In this document: positions 1 to 8,908 of the stretch, one piece after another
How positions within the stretch are numbered: the stretch's first letter is position 1
Layout: each line of letters begins with the position of its first letter
NCBI RefSeq assembly: GCF_900185645.1
Contig: NZ_FYAM01000024.1
Coordinates: 310,001-374,000 of the forward strand
Direction: 5' to 3'
DNA: 64,000 bases
Origin: Clostridium sp. BSD9I1
GTDB lineage: Bacteria > Bacillota > Clostridia > Clostridiales > Clostridiaceae
Program-made: the position numbers and the translations under genes
The notes under the pieces: model-generated
The model's database searches: none
What the model saw: the letters and a program-made list of their open reading frames with translations, nothing else
Told to the model about the DNA's origin: nothing

Positions 1-25
1 CAATCAGTATACTATTAAAAACATA

Positions 26-2053
26 TTATTTATTAAATACTTTTCCCACTGCTTCTTTTACCATGTTTTCATCTGCAATATATGGAATTGTTATATGATC
101 AGTTCCTTTATTCATCTTATTATATTCAATGACAGTTTCTACAGAGTGCTCATTTCTAGCCCAGGAACGTCTAGCAACACCGCCCATAACATCCCATGCC
201 ATAGCTGATTTTATTATTTCATCTACTCTGTGGCTTCCATCAAGAACTAATCCAAATCCACCATTTATGGATTTACCAATTCCAACTCCACCACCATTAT
301 GAAGAGCTATTAGACTCATTCCTCTTGCAGCATTACCAGCATAGCACTGTACAGCCATATCAGCCATTACGTTACTTCCATCTTTAATGTTTGAAGTTTC
401 TCTGAATGGTGAATCTGTACCTGAAACGTCATGATGGTCTCTTCCAAGCATTACAGGTCCTACTTCACCTTTTCTAACCATATCGTTAAATTTAAGAGCT
501 ATTTTAATTCTACCCATAGCATCTTGATATAATATTCTAGCTTCAGTTCCTACAACTAATGCATTTTTCTCAGCATCTTTTATCCAATTATAGTTATCTC
601 TATCTTGATATCTTCTTTCTGGATCTATGCATTCCATAGCAGCATGGTCTGTTTTTCTTAAATCTTCATGTTTTCCGCTTAAGCATACCCATCTAAATGG
701 TCCATATCCATAGTCAAATAAATGTGGTCCCATGATATCTTCAACATAGGATGGCCAAATAAATCCATCTTTTTCATCTGTTCCATTTTTGGAGATTTCT
801 TTAACTCCTGCATCATATATAGCTTTCATGAAGGAGTTACCATAGTCAAAGAAATACACTCCCCTTTCAGTTAAAGTCTTTATAGTCTCAAAATGATGTT
901 TTAAAGTCTTGTCCACTAATTCTCTAAACTTAGCTGGATCTTCTGCTAAAAGTCTTGTTCTTTCTTCAAATGTAATACCTTCTGGACAATATCCACCTTC
1001 ATAAACATTATGGCAAGAAGTTTGATCTGAAAGTAAATCTATATGGATATTGTGGTCTATTGCATATTGAAGTAAATCTACTATATTACCATGGTAAGCT
1101 ATAGACATTGCTTCTTTTTTAGCTTTAGCTTCTTCAGCCATTGCCCAAACTTCTTCTAAATTTGCTGACCATTTTTTAATCCACCCCTGTTCAAGTCTTG
1201 TATCTACTCTTGATTTGTCAACTTCTGCAACTATAGCAACAGCATTAGCTATTTCTCCTGCTTTACCTTGAGCACCGCTCATTCCACCAAGTCCTGAAGT
1301 TACAAATATTCTTCCTCTTAAATCTCCATCATTAGGAATTCCAAGCTTTGTTCTTCCTGCATTTAATATAGTGTTAAATGTTCCATGAACAATTCCCTGT
1401 GGTCCTATATACATCCATCCACCTGCTGTCATTTGTCCATAGTTTGCAACTCCCATTTCTTCAGCAATCTCCCAGTCCTTTAAGTTGTCAAACATACCTA
1501 TCATAAGTGCATTTGTAATTATTACTCTTGGTGCATCTGGTTTGGATTTAAATAATCCTAGAGGATGTCCTGATTCTAGAACTAAAGTTTGATCTTGAGT
1601 CATAACTTCTAAGTATTTTTTAATCAATCTATATTGCATCCAGTTCTGACATACGCTACCTGTTTCCCCATAGGTTACAAGCTCATAAGGATACAGTGCA
1701 ACATCAAAATCTAAATTGTTGTCTATCATTACTTGAAAAGCTTTACCTTCTACACAATTTCCCTTATATTCATCAATAGGTTTTCCATAAAGTCTTCCTT
1801 CTGGACGGAACCTATATCCATAAATTCTTCCCTTTGTAGTAAGCTCTTCTAAAAATTCTGGAATCAACTCTGCATGATACTTTTCTGGTATATAACGAAG
1901 TGCATTTTTAAGCGCTACCTCTGTTTGTGCCTGTGTAAGGTGAAACCCTCTATTTGGAGCTCTTCTTATTCCTTGAACAAACTTAGGCATTTCTGGTAAA
2001 TAATCATCAAGTTTAATTTCCATAGCTTCTGAAATATCAAAATTTCCTATCAT
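26..2053 (-). CDS. hutU: Urocanate hydratase (long clostridial form)
   Basis: Cytosolic enzyme of histidine breakdown; adds water to urocanate to give imidazolone propionate using a tightly bound NAD+. The 675-aa product is longer than the roughly 555-aa proteobacterial form, as is usual in clostridia. Visible family blocks are YGQMTAGGWMYIGPQG, the Rossmann stretch FVTSGLGGMSGAQ, DQTSCHN and YGPFRWVCLSG, whose Cys fits the active-site position, followed by a C-terminal NGGGVGIGKS block. The start at 2053 is set by an AGGGGGA ribosome site 7 bases upstream. It lies 188 bp downstream of the response regulator on the same strand; on the minus strand a TATAAT box sits at 2114-2109. No other hut gene is inside the window. 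Family assignment is firm. Confidence 0.97.
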   Translation of the reverse strand: MIGNFDISEAMEIKLDDYLPEMPKFVQGIRRAPNRGFHLTQAQTEVALKNALRYIPEKYHAELIPEFLEELTTKGRIYGYRFRPEGRLYGKPIDEYKGNCVEGKAFQVMIDNNLDFDVALYPYELVTYGETGSVCQNWMQYRLIKKYLEVMTQDQTLVLESGHPLGLFKSKPDAPRVIITNALMIGMFDNLKDWEIAEEMGVANYGQMTAGGWMYIGPQGIVHGTFNTILNAGRTKLGIPNDGDLRGRIFVTSGLGGMSGAQGKAGEIANAVAIVAEVDKSRVDTRLEQGWIKKWSANLEEVWAMAEEAKAKKEAMSIAYHGNIVDLLQYAIDHNIHIDLLSDQTSCHNVYEGGYCPEGITFEERTRLLAEDPAKFRELVDKTLKHHFETIKTLTERGVYFFDYGNSFMKAIYDAGVKEISKNGTDEKDGFIWPSYVEDIMGPHLFDYGYGPFRWVCLSGKHEDLRKTDHAAMECIDPERRYQDRDNYNWIKDAEKNALVVGTEARILYQDAMGRIKIALKFNDMVRKGEVGPVMLGRDHHDVSGTDSPFRETSNIKDGSNVMADMAVQCYAGNAARGMSLIALHNGGGVGIGKSINGGFGLVLDGSHRVDEIIKSAMAWDVMGGVARRSWARNEHSVETVIEYNKMNKGTDHITIPYIADENMVKEAVGKVFNK

Positions 2054-2241
2054 TTTTAAATCCCCCTATATGTTAAATATTTATATTGCGTATTTATCTT
2101 ACACTCTTATTATATATCAGCTTCGTCGTTAAAACGTCTATGTATTTTATAAATTCAGAAATTTCTAACTTGAAATTCGACTTTTGTGACGGTTCCGTTT
2201 GTAGACGGTAAAAATACAGAATATTTTTTAGTAACTAGTAC

Positions 2242-3588
2242 TTATAATAACTCGTATTCCTTAATCTTATACCTTAAGTTTCTTTCACTGATCCCCAAAG
2301 CTTCAGCAGTATTTTTTCTGTTTTCTTTGAATTTCTTTAAGTTATATTCTATAACCTTTTTTTCTATAGTCTTCATATCCTCCCCCACATAAATCGGTAT
2401 GAGATGATCTTTTAATAGGAGTATATTTTCTCTTTCAAAAATTTCAGGAGGTAAATCTTCTTTATCTATATACTCGTTTCTTGTTAACACCACAGCTCTT
2501 TCTAGAATATTTTGAAGCTCACGTACATTCCCATTAAATTTATACCCTTCTAAAGCTTGTAGCGCTCCTGCTGTTATGCCCCTTATTCTCTTTTCAAACT
2601 GATTACTATATTTTTTTATAAAATATTCTATGATTTCAGGTATATCTTCCATTCTTTCTCTTAGCGGAGGAATTTGTATATTTATTACATTTAATCTATA
2701 AAACAAATCTTGCCTAAAGTTACATCTTTTAACCTCTTCCTTTAGGTTTTTATTTGTAGCAGATATAAATCTAACGTCTACTTTTATAATTTTATTAGAA
2801 CCAACAGGTCTTATTTCTTTATCTTGAATTACTCTTAAAAGCTTAGTTTGCAAATTTATATCCATATCACCTATTTCATCTAAAAATAATGTCCCTTCAC
2901 TTGAAAGTTCTATTATTCCTTTTCTATCTTCTGCAGCACCTGTGAAAGCACCTTTCTTATATCCAAAGAGCTCACTTTCTAAAAGATTATCTGGTATCGC
3001 CGAGCAATTTATTACATTGAAAGGTTTGTCCTTTCTTTTTCCATTAAAATGAATCGCCCTTGCAACAAGTTCTTTTCCAGTGCCGCTTTCTCCTGTTATA
3101 AATACATTTATATTTACGTCTTTAACTCTATCTATTAAATTGAAAACCTCCTTCATTTTAGAGGAGCTTCCTATTATGTTATAATTTTTATCTATCTTAT
3201 CACTTAAGTACTTTATTTTACTATTTAATCCGATGTATTCCTCAGCTTTTTTCATAAGAAGATCAAGCTCTTCCATATTAATAGGTTTTGTAATATAATA
3301 AAACGCTCCGTTTTTTATAGCTTCTACAGAGGATTCTATAGTTCCAAATGCAGTCATCATAATGACCATTATTTCTTTATTTGCACATTTTATTTTCTTC
3401 AACACCTCTATTCCATTTTCATCCCCTAGTCTTAAATCTAAAAGTATAATATTTATGTCAACTTCATTTATAATAGTCAGCGCAGTTTTTTCATCTTTTG
3501 CTGTAAAAACCTCATAGTTATCTTCTAATGCAAAACTTAATGCTGTACATATAGAACTTTCATCATCAATAACCAGTACTTTAAACAT
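2242..3588 (-). CDS. Sigma-54-dependent response regulator, NtrC family
   Basis: Phosphorylation-controlled activator of sigma-54 promoters. Receiver domain at residues 1-120 with acidic pair DD near residue 8 and the phospho-acceptor Asp in ILLDLRLG (about residue 51). AAA+ domain follows with Walker A GESGTGKE, the sigma-54 contact loop GAFTGA, Walker B LFLDEIGD and arginine-finger region. The C-terminus is a Fis-type helix-turn-helix ending in ALGISERNLRYKIKEYELL. I place the start at ATG 3588 because AGGAG lies 9 bases before it; the ATG three codons earlier directly abuts AGGAG. It overlaps the upstream kinase gene by 8 bp, so the two are co-translated. No -24/-12 promoter could be recognised by eye in the neighbourhood, so its target is unknown. 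Confidence 0.93.
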   Translation of the reverse strand: MFKVLVIDDESSICTALSFALEDNYEVFTAKDEKTALTIINEVDINIILLDLRLGDENGIEVLKKIKCANKEIMVIMMTAFGTIESSVEAIKNGAFYYITKPINMEELDLLMKKAEEYIGLNSKIKYLSDKIDKNYNIIGSSSKMKEVFNLIDRVKDVNINVFITGESGTGKELVARAIHFNGKRKDKPFNVINCSAIPDNLLESELFGYKKGAFTGAAEDRKGIIELSSEGTLFLDEIGDMDINLQTKLLRVIQDKEIRPVGSNKIIKVDVRFISATNKNLKEEVKRCNFRQDLFYRLNVINIQIPPLRERMEDIPEIIEYFIKKYSNQFEKRIRGITAGALQALEGYKFNGNVRELQNILERAVVLTRNEYIDKEDLPPEIFERENILLLKDHLIPIYVGEDMKTIEKKVIEYNLKKFKENRKNTAEALGISERNLRYKIKEYELL

Positions 3589-5203
3589 TTTTATCATCTC
3601 CTAAACTTTTAAATTCTAATATAAATGAAGTTCCTTCATCTTTTGTACTTGATACATGTATCTTCCCGTTATTTTCCGCCATAAGCTGATAGCATACAAA
3701 AAGCCCTAATCCTGTTCCTGATGCTTTTGTAGTATAAAATGGATCATATATTTTATTTAACTCATCTTTATCCATACCACAACCATTATCCTCTATCATC
3801 AAATAAGTCTTCCCCAAGCTCTCCATGGTACTTATATTTATTGATTTTTCTTCTTTGTTAATCGATTCTATTCCATTTAATATTAAGTTTATAATTATTT
3901 GCTTAAGATGGTTCTTATCTGCGTACACAAATACATCTTTAGGTATATCTATATTTATTTTTACACTTTCTTTTTGTATCTTATTAGCTATCAGAGCTAG
4001 TATCTTTTCTATGATTTCATATATATTTACTTTTTCTTTAAAAGCCTTTTTAGGCTTAGAATACTCTAAAAGTTCATTTATTAAGTTATTAAGTCTTTCT
4101 ATTTCATATGGTATGTCTTTACTTATCATTTCTCTAAATTTCGGATTGTCATATTTTTTAGGAAGCAATTCTACATAAGTTTTAATAGAAGTTAAAGGAT
4201 TTCTTATTTCATGCGCTATACCTGCCATTAAGATTCCGAGAGATTCCATCCTATCTTTTTTTCTTAAAGATTCATTAGCCATTTCTAAACTTTTAGTTTT
4301 CTTTTCTACTTCTTCTTTAAGCTTATCATTCCACATATACATTAAAAAAAGCACTATAAGAAAAATGCACATGGCTATTAATGAATATTTAAGTGTATTC
4401 CTTACATACCAATTAGAGTACTTAAAAGATTGTCCAAACCATTTTGTATAAATCATATCATAAGTGCCATTTTCTTTTATTTCTTTTATTCCCTTGTTCA
4501 AAAGTTCTAAAGTTGCCTTGTCTCCTTTTCTTACTGCAATGCTATATGCTGTAGAATTCAAAGGCCCACCCACAATTTTTAGCTTGTTATTGATACTTAG
4601 CTTATTTGCATAATACACGCCGGTTAAAGTATTACCTATAAAAGCATCTACTTCTTTACTTAAAAGCTTCTTAAAAGCATCTTCTTGGTCCTTTGTAAAT
4701 ATTATCTTTACTCTTTCCATGCTTTGCAAATTATTAATAGCTACATCTCCCTTTTGTATAGCTACTGTATGTCGAACCAAATCCTCATATTTATTTAAGT
4801 AATTATTTTCATTTAACACAAAAATACTTTGAGAATTTGTAAGTATTTCTTCAGAAAAATCATATAGCTTATCCCTTTCAGCAGTTCGCTTCATTCCTTC
4901 TATTATATCTACTTCTCCCTGCTTAAGCTTTTCACAGGCATCTTCCCATTTCATAGGAGTAAATTTAACTTCAATTCCGCTTCTCAGTGCCACAGCTCTT
5001 ATTAAATCCACATTAAATCCTACATATGTATGACTTTCATCTAAATATTCAAATGGCGGAAAGTTTATATCACCCGCTACCTCTAGCACAACGCTTTGCG
5101 GCTGTTTTATATCAGATTTATTTTTATAGATATAGAATGTCGCTGAGACTATTATTGGTATAATCAAAATAAATATTAATCTTTTTTTACTAATTCCGCT
5201 CAC
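3581..5203 (-). CDS. Sensor histidine kinase with periplasmic amino-acid-binding-like domain
   Basis: Membrane kinase paired with the sigma-54 regulator just downstream. Residues 1-25 form a signal/anchor helix; residues about 38-260 are a bacterial extracellular solute-binding family 3 domain (INFPPFEYLDESHTYVGFNVDL, DIIEGMKRTAERD), so the ligand is probably an amino acid or similar small polar solute (inference). A transmembrane helix at about 270-292 leads to the HisKA domain with phospho-acceptor in GIAHEIRNPLTS and an HATPase domain with N box NLILNGIESI, DNGCGMD and GTGLGLFV. Length 540 aa. It is divergent from the split substrate-binding lipoprotein gene, sharing a 164-bp intergenic region with it, which hints at control of that transporter. 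Confidence 0.92.
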   Translation of the reverse strand: MSGISKKRLIFILIIPIIVSATFYIYKNKSDIKQPQSVVLEVAGDINFPPFEYLDESHTYVGFNVDLIRAVALRSGIEVKFTPMKWEDACEKLKQGEVDIIEGMKRTAERDKLYDFSEEILTNSQSIFVLNENNYLNKYEDLVRHTVAIQKGDVAINNLQSMERVKIIFTKDQEDAFKKLLSKEVDAFIGNTLTGVYYANKLSINNKLKIVGGPLNSTAYSIAVRKGDKATLELLNKGIKEIKENGTYDMIYTKWFGQSFKYSNWYVRNTLKYSLIAMCIFLIVLFLMYMWNDKLKEEVEKKTKSLEMANESLRKKDRMESLGILMAGIAHEIRNPLTSIKTYVELLPKKYDNPKFREMISKDIPYEIERLNNLINELLEYSKPKKAFKEKVNIYEIIEKILALIANKIQKESVKINIDIPKDVFVYADKNHLKQIIINLILNGIESINKEEKSINISTMESLGKTYLMIEDNGCGMDKDELNKIYDPFYTTKASGTGLGLFVCYQLMAENNGKIHVSSTKDEGTSFILEFKSLGDDKNV

Positions 5204-5367
5204 AGTTATCCCCCTTTCTTATATATAGACAGTTACTATTAATTAAAACAAGCTTATAAAAGCTTAACTTTTAAAATCATTACTATTATTTGTTATTTTA
5301 TATATTATCACACTTAACCATATCTTACATATTATAAGAATATAAAAAAGTTTAATCGGAGGTTTTT
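5204..5367. promoter_or_regulatory. Divergent intergenic region between sensor kinase and split lipoprotein gene
   Basis: Very AT-rich 164 bp holding the outward-facing start signals of the kinase operon (minus) and the lipoprotein gene (plus). The lipoprotein ATG at 5368 has CGGAGG about 8 bases upstream. TATTATAAG near 5330 is a possible -10 for the plus direction, with no convincing -35. No -24/-12 sigma-54 motif was found by eye. Confidence 0.4.
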
Positions 5368-5643
5368 ATGAAACATAAAAAACTTAAACTTATTTCTTAT
5401 ATTATTATCATAGTAACTTTACTAGCAACACTTGTATCTTGCAGCGGTAATACTAAGACTGAGGAAAAGAAAATAGTAAAAGTAAATGTCAATGAAGTTG
5501 TTCGTTCTGTTTTCTATGCTCCATTTTACGCTGCAGTAAATAATGGTTTCTTTAAAGAAGAAGGCATAGAAATCAATCTTACAACAGGCCAAGGTGCAGA
5601 TACGACTATTTTCAAAACACAAGTATTCAAATTAAGCCTTTAG
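5368..5643 (+). pseudogene. 5' part of NMT1/SsuA-type ABC substrate-binding lipoprotein, interrupted by element
   Basis: Codes a signal peptide with lipobox LVSC (Cys at about residue 26) and the first lobe of a substrate-binding protein (FYAPFYAAVNNGFFKEEGIEI). True sequence ends after GQGAD at codon 78 (5601); the remaining 13 codons to the TAG at 5641-5643 come from the inserted element. The other half starts at 30503 in the same phase: joining them across the shared CAGATA gives GQGADKTMQQVLSGSADIGF and a 343-aa protein, the usual length for this family. The mature protein would sit on the outer face of the membrane and feed a nitrate/sulfonate/pyrimidine-type importer. It is listed as a broken gene, but the break is precise and looks reversible. 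Confidence 0.93.
5593..5617 (+). repeat. attL of the 24.9-kb integrative element
   Basis: Host half GGTGCAGATA (in the lipoprotein frame) joined to the element half CGACTATTTTCAAAA. The shared core CAGATA occupies 5597-5602. The element half contains the arm ACTATTTTCAAAA (5605-5617), the exact inverse complement of the arm TTTTGAAAATAGT at the right end (30483-30495). Confidence 0.9.
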
Positions 5644-5672
5644 TTATAGAGGTTCCTAAAAAACTTAAATAA

Positions 5673-5930
5673 CATAAAAAGCCTGATAACTAGTGCTATC
5701 AAGCTTTCATGTAAAAAATCATAGAATTTATATCATTGGATTATTACTTGTTCTCTGCCTCTTCCTTTAATCTTTTACCCTCTTCTAAATATAACTTCTC
5801 TTATCAGTGAATTTATACTGTGACTCCTAATTATACAGATACGACAGAACTGAATCTAAAATTATGTTATATCAACTCTACAAATTGGAATTTGCACTCT
5901 TTACTAGAAAACTTGGAGTTGTCTCTCAAG
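5673..5930. other. Left-end non-coding segment with decayed gene tail
   Basis: Holds a terminator-like hairpin (5676-5709) and, on the minus strand, a 17-codon open stretch ending at a TAA (5744-5746) that reads KLYLEEGKRLKEEAENK, preceded by stops. It looks like the last codons of a lost gene followed by its terminator. A second copy of the 10-mer CAGATACGAC, which spans the attL core, is at 5836-5845. Confidence 0.35.
5676..5709 (-). terminator. Bidirectional terminator-like hairpin
   Basis: Stem GCCTGATA (5681-5688) with TATCAAGC (5697-5704), one wobble pair, flanked by A5 on the left and TTT on the right. On the minus strand it is followed by TTTTTATGTTATTT, so it fits termination of the decayed minus-strand gene tail; on the plus strand it lies 3' of the extended integrase frame of the circular form (stop at 5672). 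Confidence 0.55.
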
Positions 5931-7076
5931 TTAACGTTTTTTGTTATTAGGTCTTTTGGTCTGTTTCCTTACACTATTAACCATACAAATATCTTTAATA
6001 TTCTTTCCTTCTTGCAGGTGTACCGATAATGATTTCTCACCATAGTCTTTATTGGCAACCATGTTAAATATCATTGCACAATCATGAATTGCAGCATTTT
6101 CAATCAAAAAGATATCATCTTCATAAAAAGGATCTATAAGACTATAACGATAGTAATTAAAGTTCTTTATCCATTCATCATTCTGACGGTGCTGGTTCAT
6201 TCGACTGAATACCTTTTCAGCTTTTCCTACATAAAAAAAGCCTTTTGTGGAATCATACAACATATATATGCCATGACGATCTTCTTCTTTGTTGATATAG
6301 TTGTTAAAATTATCCTGCTCATACTTAACCCATGGTGTAATTTTATCCTCTAAATAATAATCAATCACCTTTTCTTTATTATCTGATTCTTGTCGAACGC
6401 TTGATAACTTCCGCGTTATTCTCATGCTATTGCGAATATATTTGTTATATGGGTCATCTGGATTATAAATATGCAGATGTGTTAAAGTCGCAGTTCTTTC
6501 TTCAACATCAAACTCAAAGGTAAAGGACTCTTTTTCATTTACCGGCCATTGGATTTTCGAATACTCATATGCTAACGTGCTGCAAAACAACTGCTGCAAA
6601 AGTCCCGAAAGTCCTTTTGAAAACTTTGTATCATAATATGTCCAATGAGGAGGTATATTATTTTCCTCTTCAAATTTTTCTGCATCAATTTTGGCATAGC
6701 TATGAGATAATTTGTCGTCAAATTTTTCTTTGTAGATTTTTTTTTGTTTGGAATAATAACATCCTGCAGCATCGTCTCGAAAACGAAATGATCTTTTGGG
6801 TTCAATTCTCAATTTATATATTGATTCATTGTCTTTTAATCTTTTTAAAAACCGAGTTATTTCTGGAGTTCCTTCATACCTACCAAGTAAATCTTCATGT
6901 AATTTAAATTGATAACTTAAAGCTCCTTCATCCCCTTTCCAAGATTCATAAATCTTAGAATCGTATATTTTCATCTGATGATAATCATAAAAAGTAGAAA
7001 CATTATTATCTCCTTTATTTTTACTCTCTGGATTATAGCGAAACTCATATTTAATAGTAAACTTTTTCGAATCCAT
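5931..7076 (-). CDS. GIY-YIG domain protein, function unknown
   Basis: 381-aa protein whose last third carries a GIY-YIG nuclease-like module: HGIYMLYDSTKGFFYVGKAE gives the GIY and YVG strands, followed by the conserved Arg in VFSRMNQHR and the candidate metal-binding Glu in FLIENAAIHD. The first 260 residues are hydrophilic, rich in Tyr, Lys and Asp, and match no family I recognise. GGAGGT six bases before ATG 7076 fixes the start. The catalytic Arg and Glu are present, so nuclease activity is possible; a partner in restriction or defence is inference from position within the element. Next genes upstream (YaaC-like, nuclease-like) face the same way. Confidence 0.75.
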   Translation of the reverse strand: MDSKKFTIKYEFRYNPESKNKGDNNVSTFYDYHQMKIYDSKIYESWKGDEGALSYQFKLHEDLLGRYEGTPEITRFLKRLKDNESIYKLRIEPKRSFRFRDDAAGCYYSKQKKIYKEKFDDKLSHSYAKIDAEKFEEENNIPPHWTYYDTKFSKGLSGLLQQLFCSTLAYEYSKIQWPVNEKESFTFEFDVEERTATLTHLHIYNPDDPYNKYIRNSMRITRKLSSVRQESDNKEKVIDYYLEDKITPWVKYEQDNFNNYINKEEDRHGIYMLYDSTKGFFYVGKAEKVFSRMNQHRQNDEWIKNFNYYRYSLIDPFYEDDIFLIENAAIHDCAMIFNMVANKDYGEKSLSVHLQEGKNIKDICMVNSVRKQTKRPNNKKR

Positions 7077-7252
7077 TACTAGACCTCCACAATAAAATGA
7101 TAAACAAATTACTATATTGTTTAAATAAACCTCAAGTTCACATTATTATCCTAATCAAAACGACTATATCGTGTACAATTATAAATATAATAGAAAGTTC
7201 ATGACATCAATATTATTTAGAACTTAAGCAATTTTTTTCTGAGGAATTCATT

Positions 7253-8425
7253 CTATGCATTTTTAATACCTGAACTCATAATATCTTGACCTGTAATCTC
7301 AGCAGAAATTTCATCAATGAACTGATCTAAAGCAAGTGATAAGAATTCATGCACCAACCAATTCTCTTTTGAATCCATCAAACGTGCCAGCTGTTCTGGT
7401 TTATATCTTACTATTTCGCTAAACCGATGCATAGTAGCCATTATTATCAGCATGCTATTCACATTTATCACTTTCGAAATACCAAGGTTTGATCTTCTTA
7501 AATACCAAAGTCGTTGTGAAGATTTAATATATTGAAATTGTTTTCTGAGCGTTGTATTTAATATTTTAAGTTCTCCTGATATACTATCAGTATTCCTTCT
7601 TGCACCTTGTGTACTATGTAGAAAAAAGGGGTTGTCTCCACATTCTATAAAGTCATTTGAAATGCTTGACAATATCGTTGTTGGAATTGAAGTTGCAGTA
7701 GGTGGAAAATGATATTTTTCTATTTCGAACTTCATATATAGGCAATTATCATTTCCCTTGTAATACATCGGTGCCGTTCCTGCTTTAACCGGCACAAACA
7801 ATTCCTGAATTTTTCGTCCGCGAGGTGTTGTGTATGTTGTCACATAAGCTCTATGAAGAAACGCAAGATTATATAACAACTTTTGTAATGTCCACGGAGA
7901 CTTCCTCGGCCATAAAACCTCAAAATTACTTTCAAGTAGCTTTCCAAATTCAACGAATACTCCAAATCCTACTCGTTGAACGCCTATAGTATCCAAACTT
8001 TGACCTATTCCATTTTTATCTTCAAATAAACCATGTGCGCTAAAATTATTAATAAAATTGTCAACATAAGGTTCTCTAAATGCAATAAGTGCTTTTACTG
8101 CATTTAGCATGGAGTAATACGAAGCCAATGGGGATGATTCAATTGGAAGTGTTTTAGCTGCTTTATAAAATGACATTGCTTGTTTCCAATAGAAAGAAAA
8201 ATGATACTTATTCGGATCACCATGCTTATCTTTTAATGTTAAATCATGATACTTCATACATTTTTTGTGGCTACTAAAATAAAAATTAATGTAAGTAAAA
8301 ATATCATCTGTCAAAACAGTGCTATTCTGATAATCTTGACTTGAATATGCTTTTTTCATTTGTAATGATTTATTTTTAAATTGAAATGGATATGTATCAA
8401 TACATAATTCTGTTCTTCGTGGCAT
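7253..8425 (-). CDS. YaaC-like protein
   Basis: 390-aa cytosolic protein. The stretch SPLASYYSMLNAVKALIAFRE followed by FSAHGLFED resembles the YaaC family of Firmicutes, whose function is not established. No catalytic motif, signal peptide or membrane segment is evident. GAGGT eight bases before ATG 8425 supports the start. It lies between the GIY-YIG protein and a nuclease-like hypothetical, same strand, with gaps of 176 and 483 bp, so each may have its own promoter. By eye the segment from about 7.2 to 9.8 kb is less AT-rich than the flanking element genes, which suggests a separate origin. The family call is tentative. Confidence 0.55.
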   Translation of the reverse strand: MPRRTELCIDTYPFQFKNKSLQMKKAYSSQDYQNSTVLTDDIFTYINFYFSSHKKCMKYHDLTLKDKHGDPNKYHFSFYWKQAMSFYKAAKTLPIESSPLASYYSMLNAVKALIAFREPYVDNFINNFSAHGLFEDKNGIGQSLDTIGVQRVGFGVFVEFGKLLESNFEVLWPRKSPWTLQKLLYNLAFLHRAYVTTYTTPRGRKIQELFVPVKAGTAPMYYKGNDNCLYMKFEIEKYHFPPTATSIPTTILSSISNDFIECGDNPFFLHSTQGARRNTDSISGELKILNTTLRKQFQYIKSSQRLWYLRRSNLGISKVINVNSMLIIMATMHRFSEIVRYKPEQLARLMDSKENWLVHEFLSLALDQFIDEISAEITGQDIMSSGIKNA

Positions 8426-8908
8426 TCACTTACCTCTTTTCTTTTCTAATATCTAATACCTTTATTATTAGTTACTGTATAGAACTTCCATAGTTGACAA
8501 CAACTATATTATCCGAATCAAAAGAAATGCAGAAAAAAATCATTGTCCAATCAGGAAATAATTAATGGCTCTAGTTGTCAATTTACCAACTTCCCATTAT
8601 CGTTATAATAAATCATTTATACCCTTTGCCCTATAGGAATAATAAGCTATTTCCTATTAATTCCCAAATAATATAATTCTACATCAAATTATATTATCCT
8701 TCATAATTTGTACAAAAAAGCAACAAAATCCGAGAAGATACTACTCTCAGATTTCATTTGCTTTTTTAAAGTTAAATTACTATTTATATTACTTACCCTT
8801 AAAAATTCTTATTTATACATTTCATTCTTTAATAAATTTTCCACATAATTTAATACTAATCAACTCGATAAATTGGAATTTATCTGTAGTATTATCTTCA
8901 AATTCCCT
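8426..8908. other. 483-bp intergenic region
   Basis: AT-rich and without a credible gene. It contains a strong terminator for the minus-strand gene that ends at 8909 (see 8714-8767) and presumably the promoter of the YaaC-like gene; no clear -35/-10 pair was picked out. Confidence 0.4.
8714..8767 (-). terminator. Rho-independent terminator of the 8909-9814 gene
   Basis: Outer arms AAAAAAGCAA (8714-8723) and TTGCTTTTTT (8758-8767) plus inner arms AAATC.GAGA and TCTC.GATTT. On the minus strand the structure ends in a T6 run, giving a typical terminator about 140 bp past the stop. Confidence 0.7.

Noticed and set aside
5820-6029. Small plus-strand reading frame at the left end
   Set aside because: Mostly antisense to the GIY-YIG gene, no ribosome site and no protein-like features.
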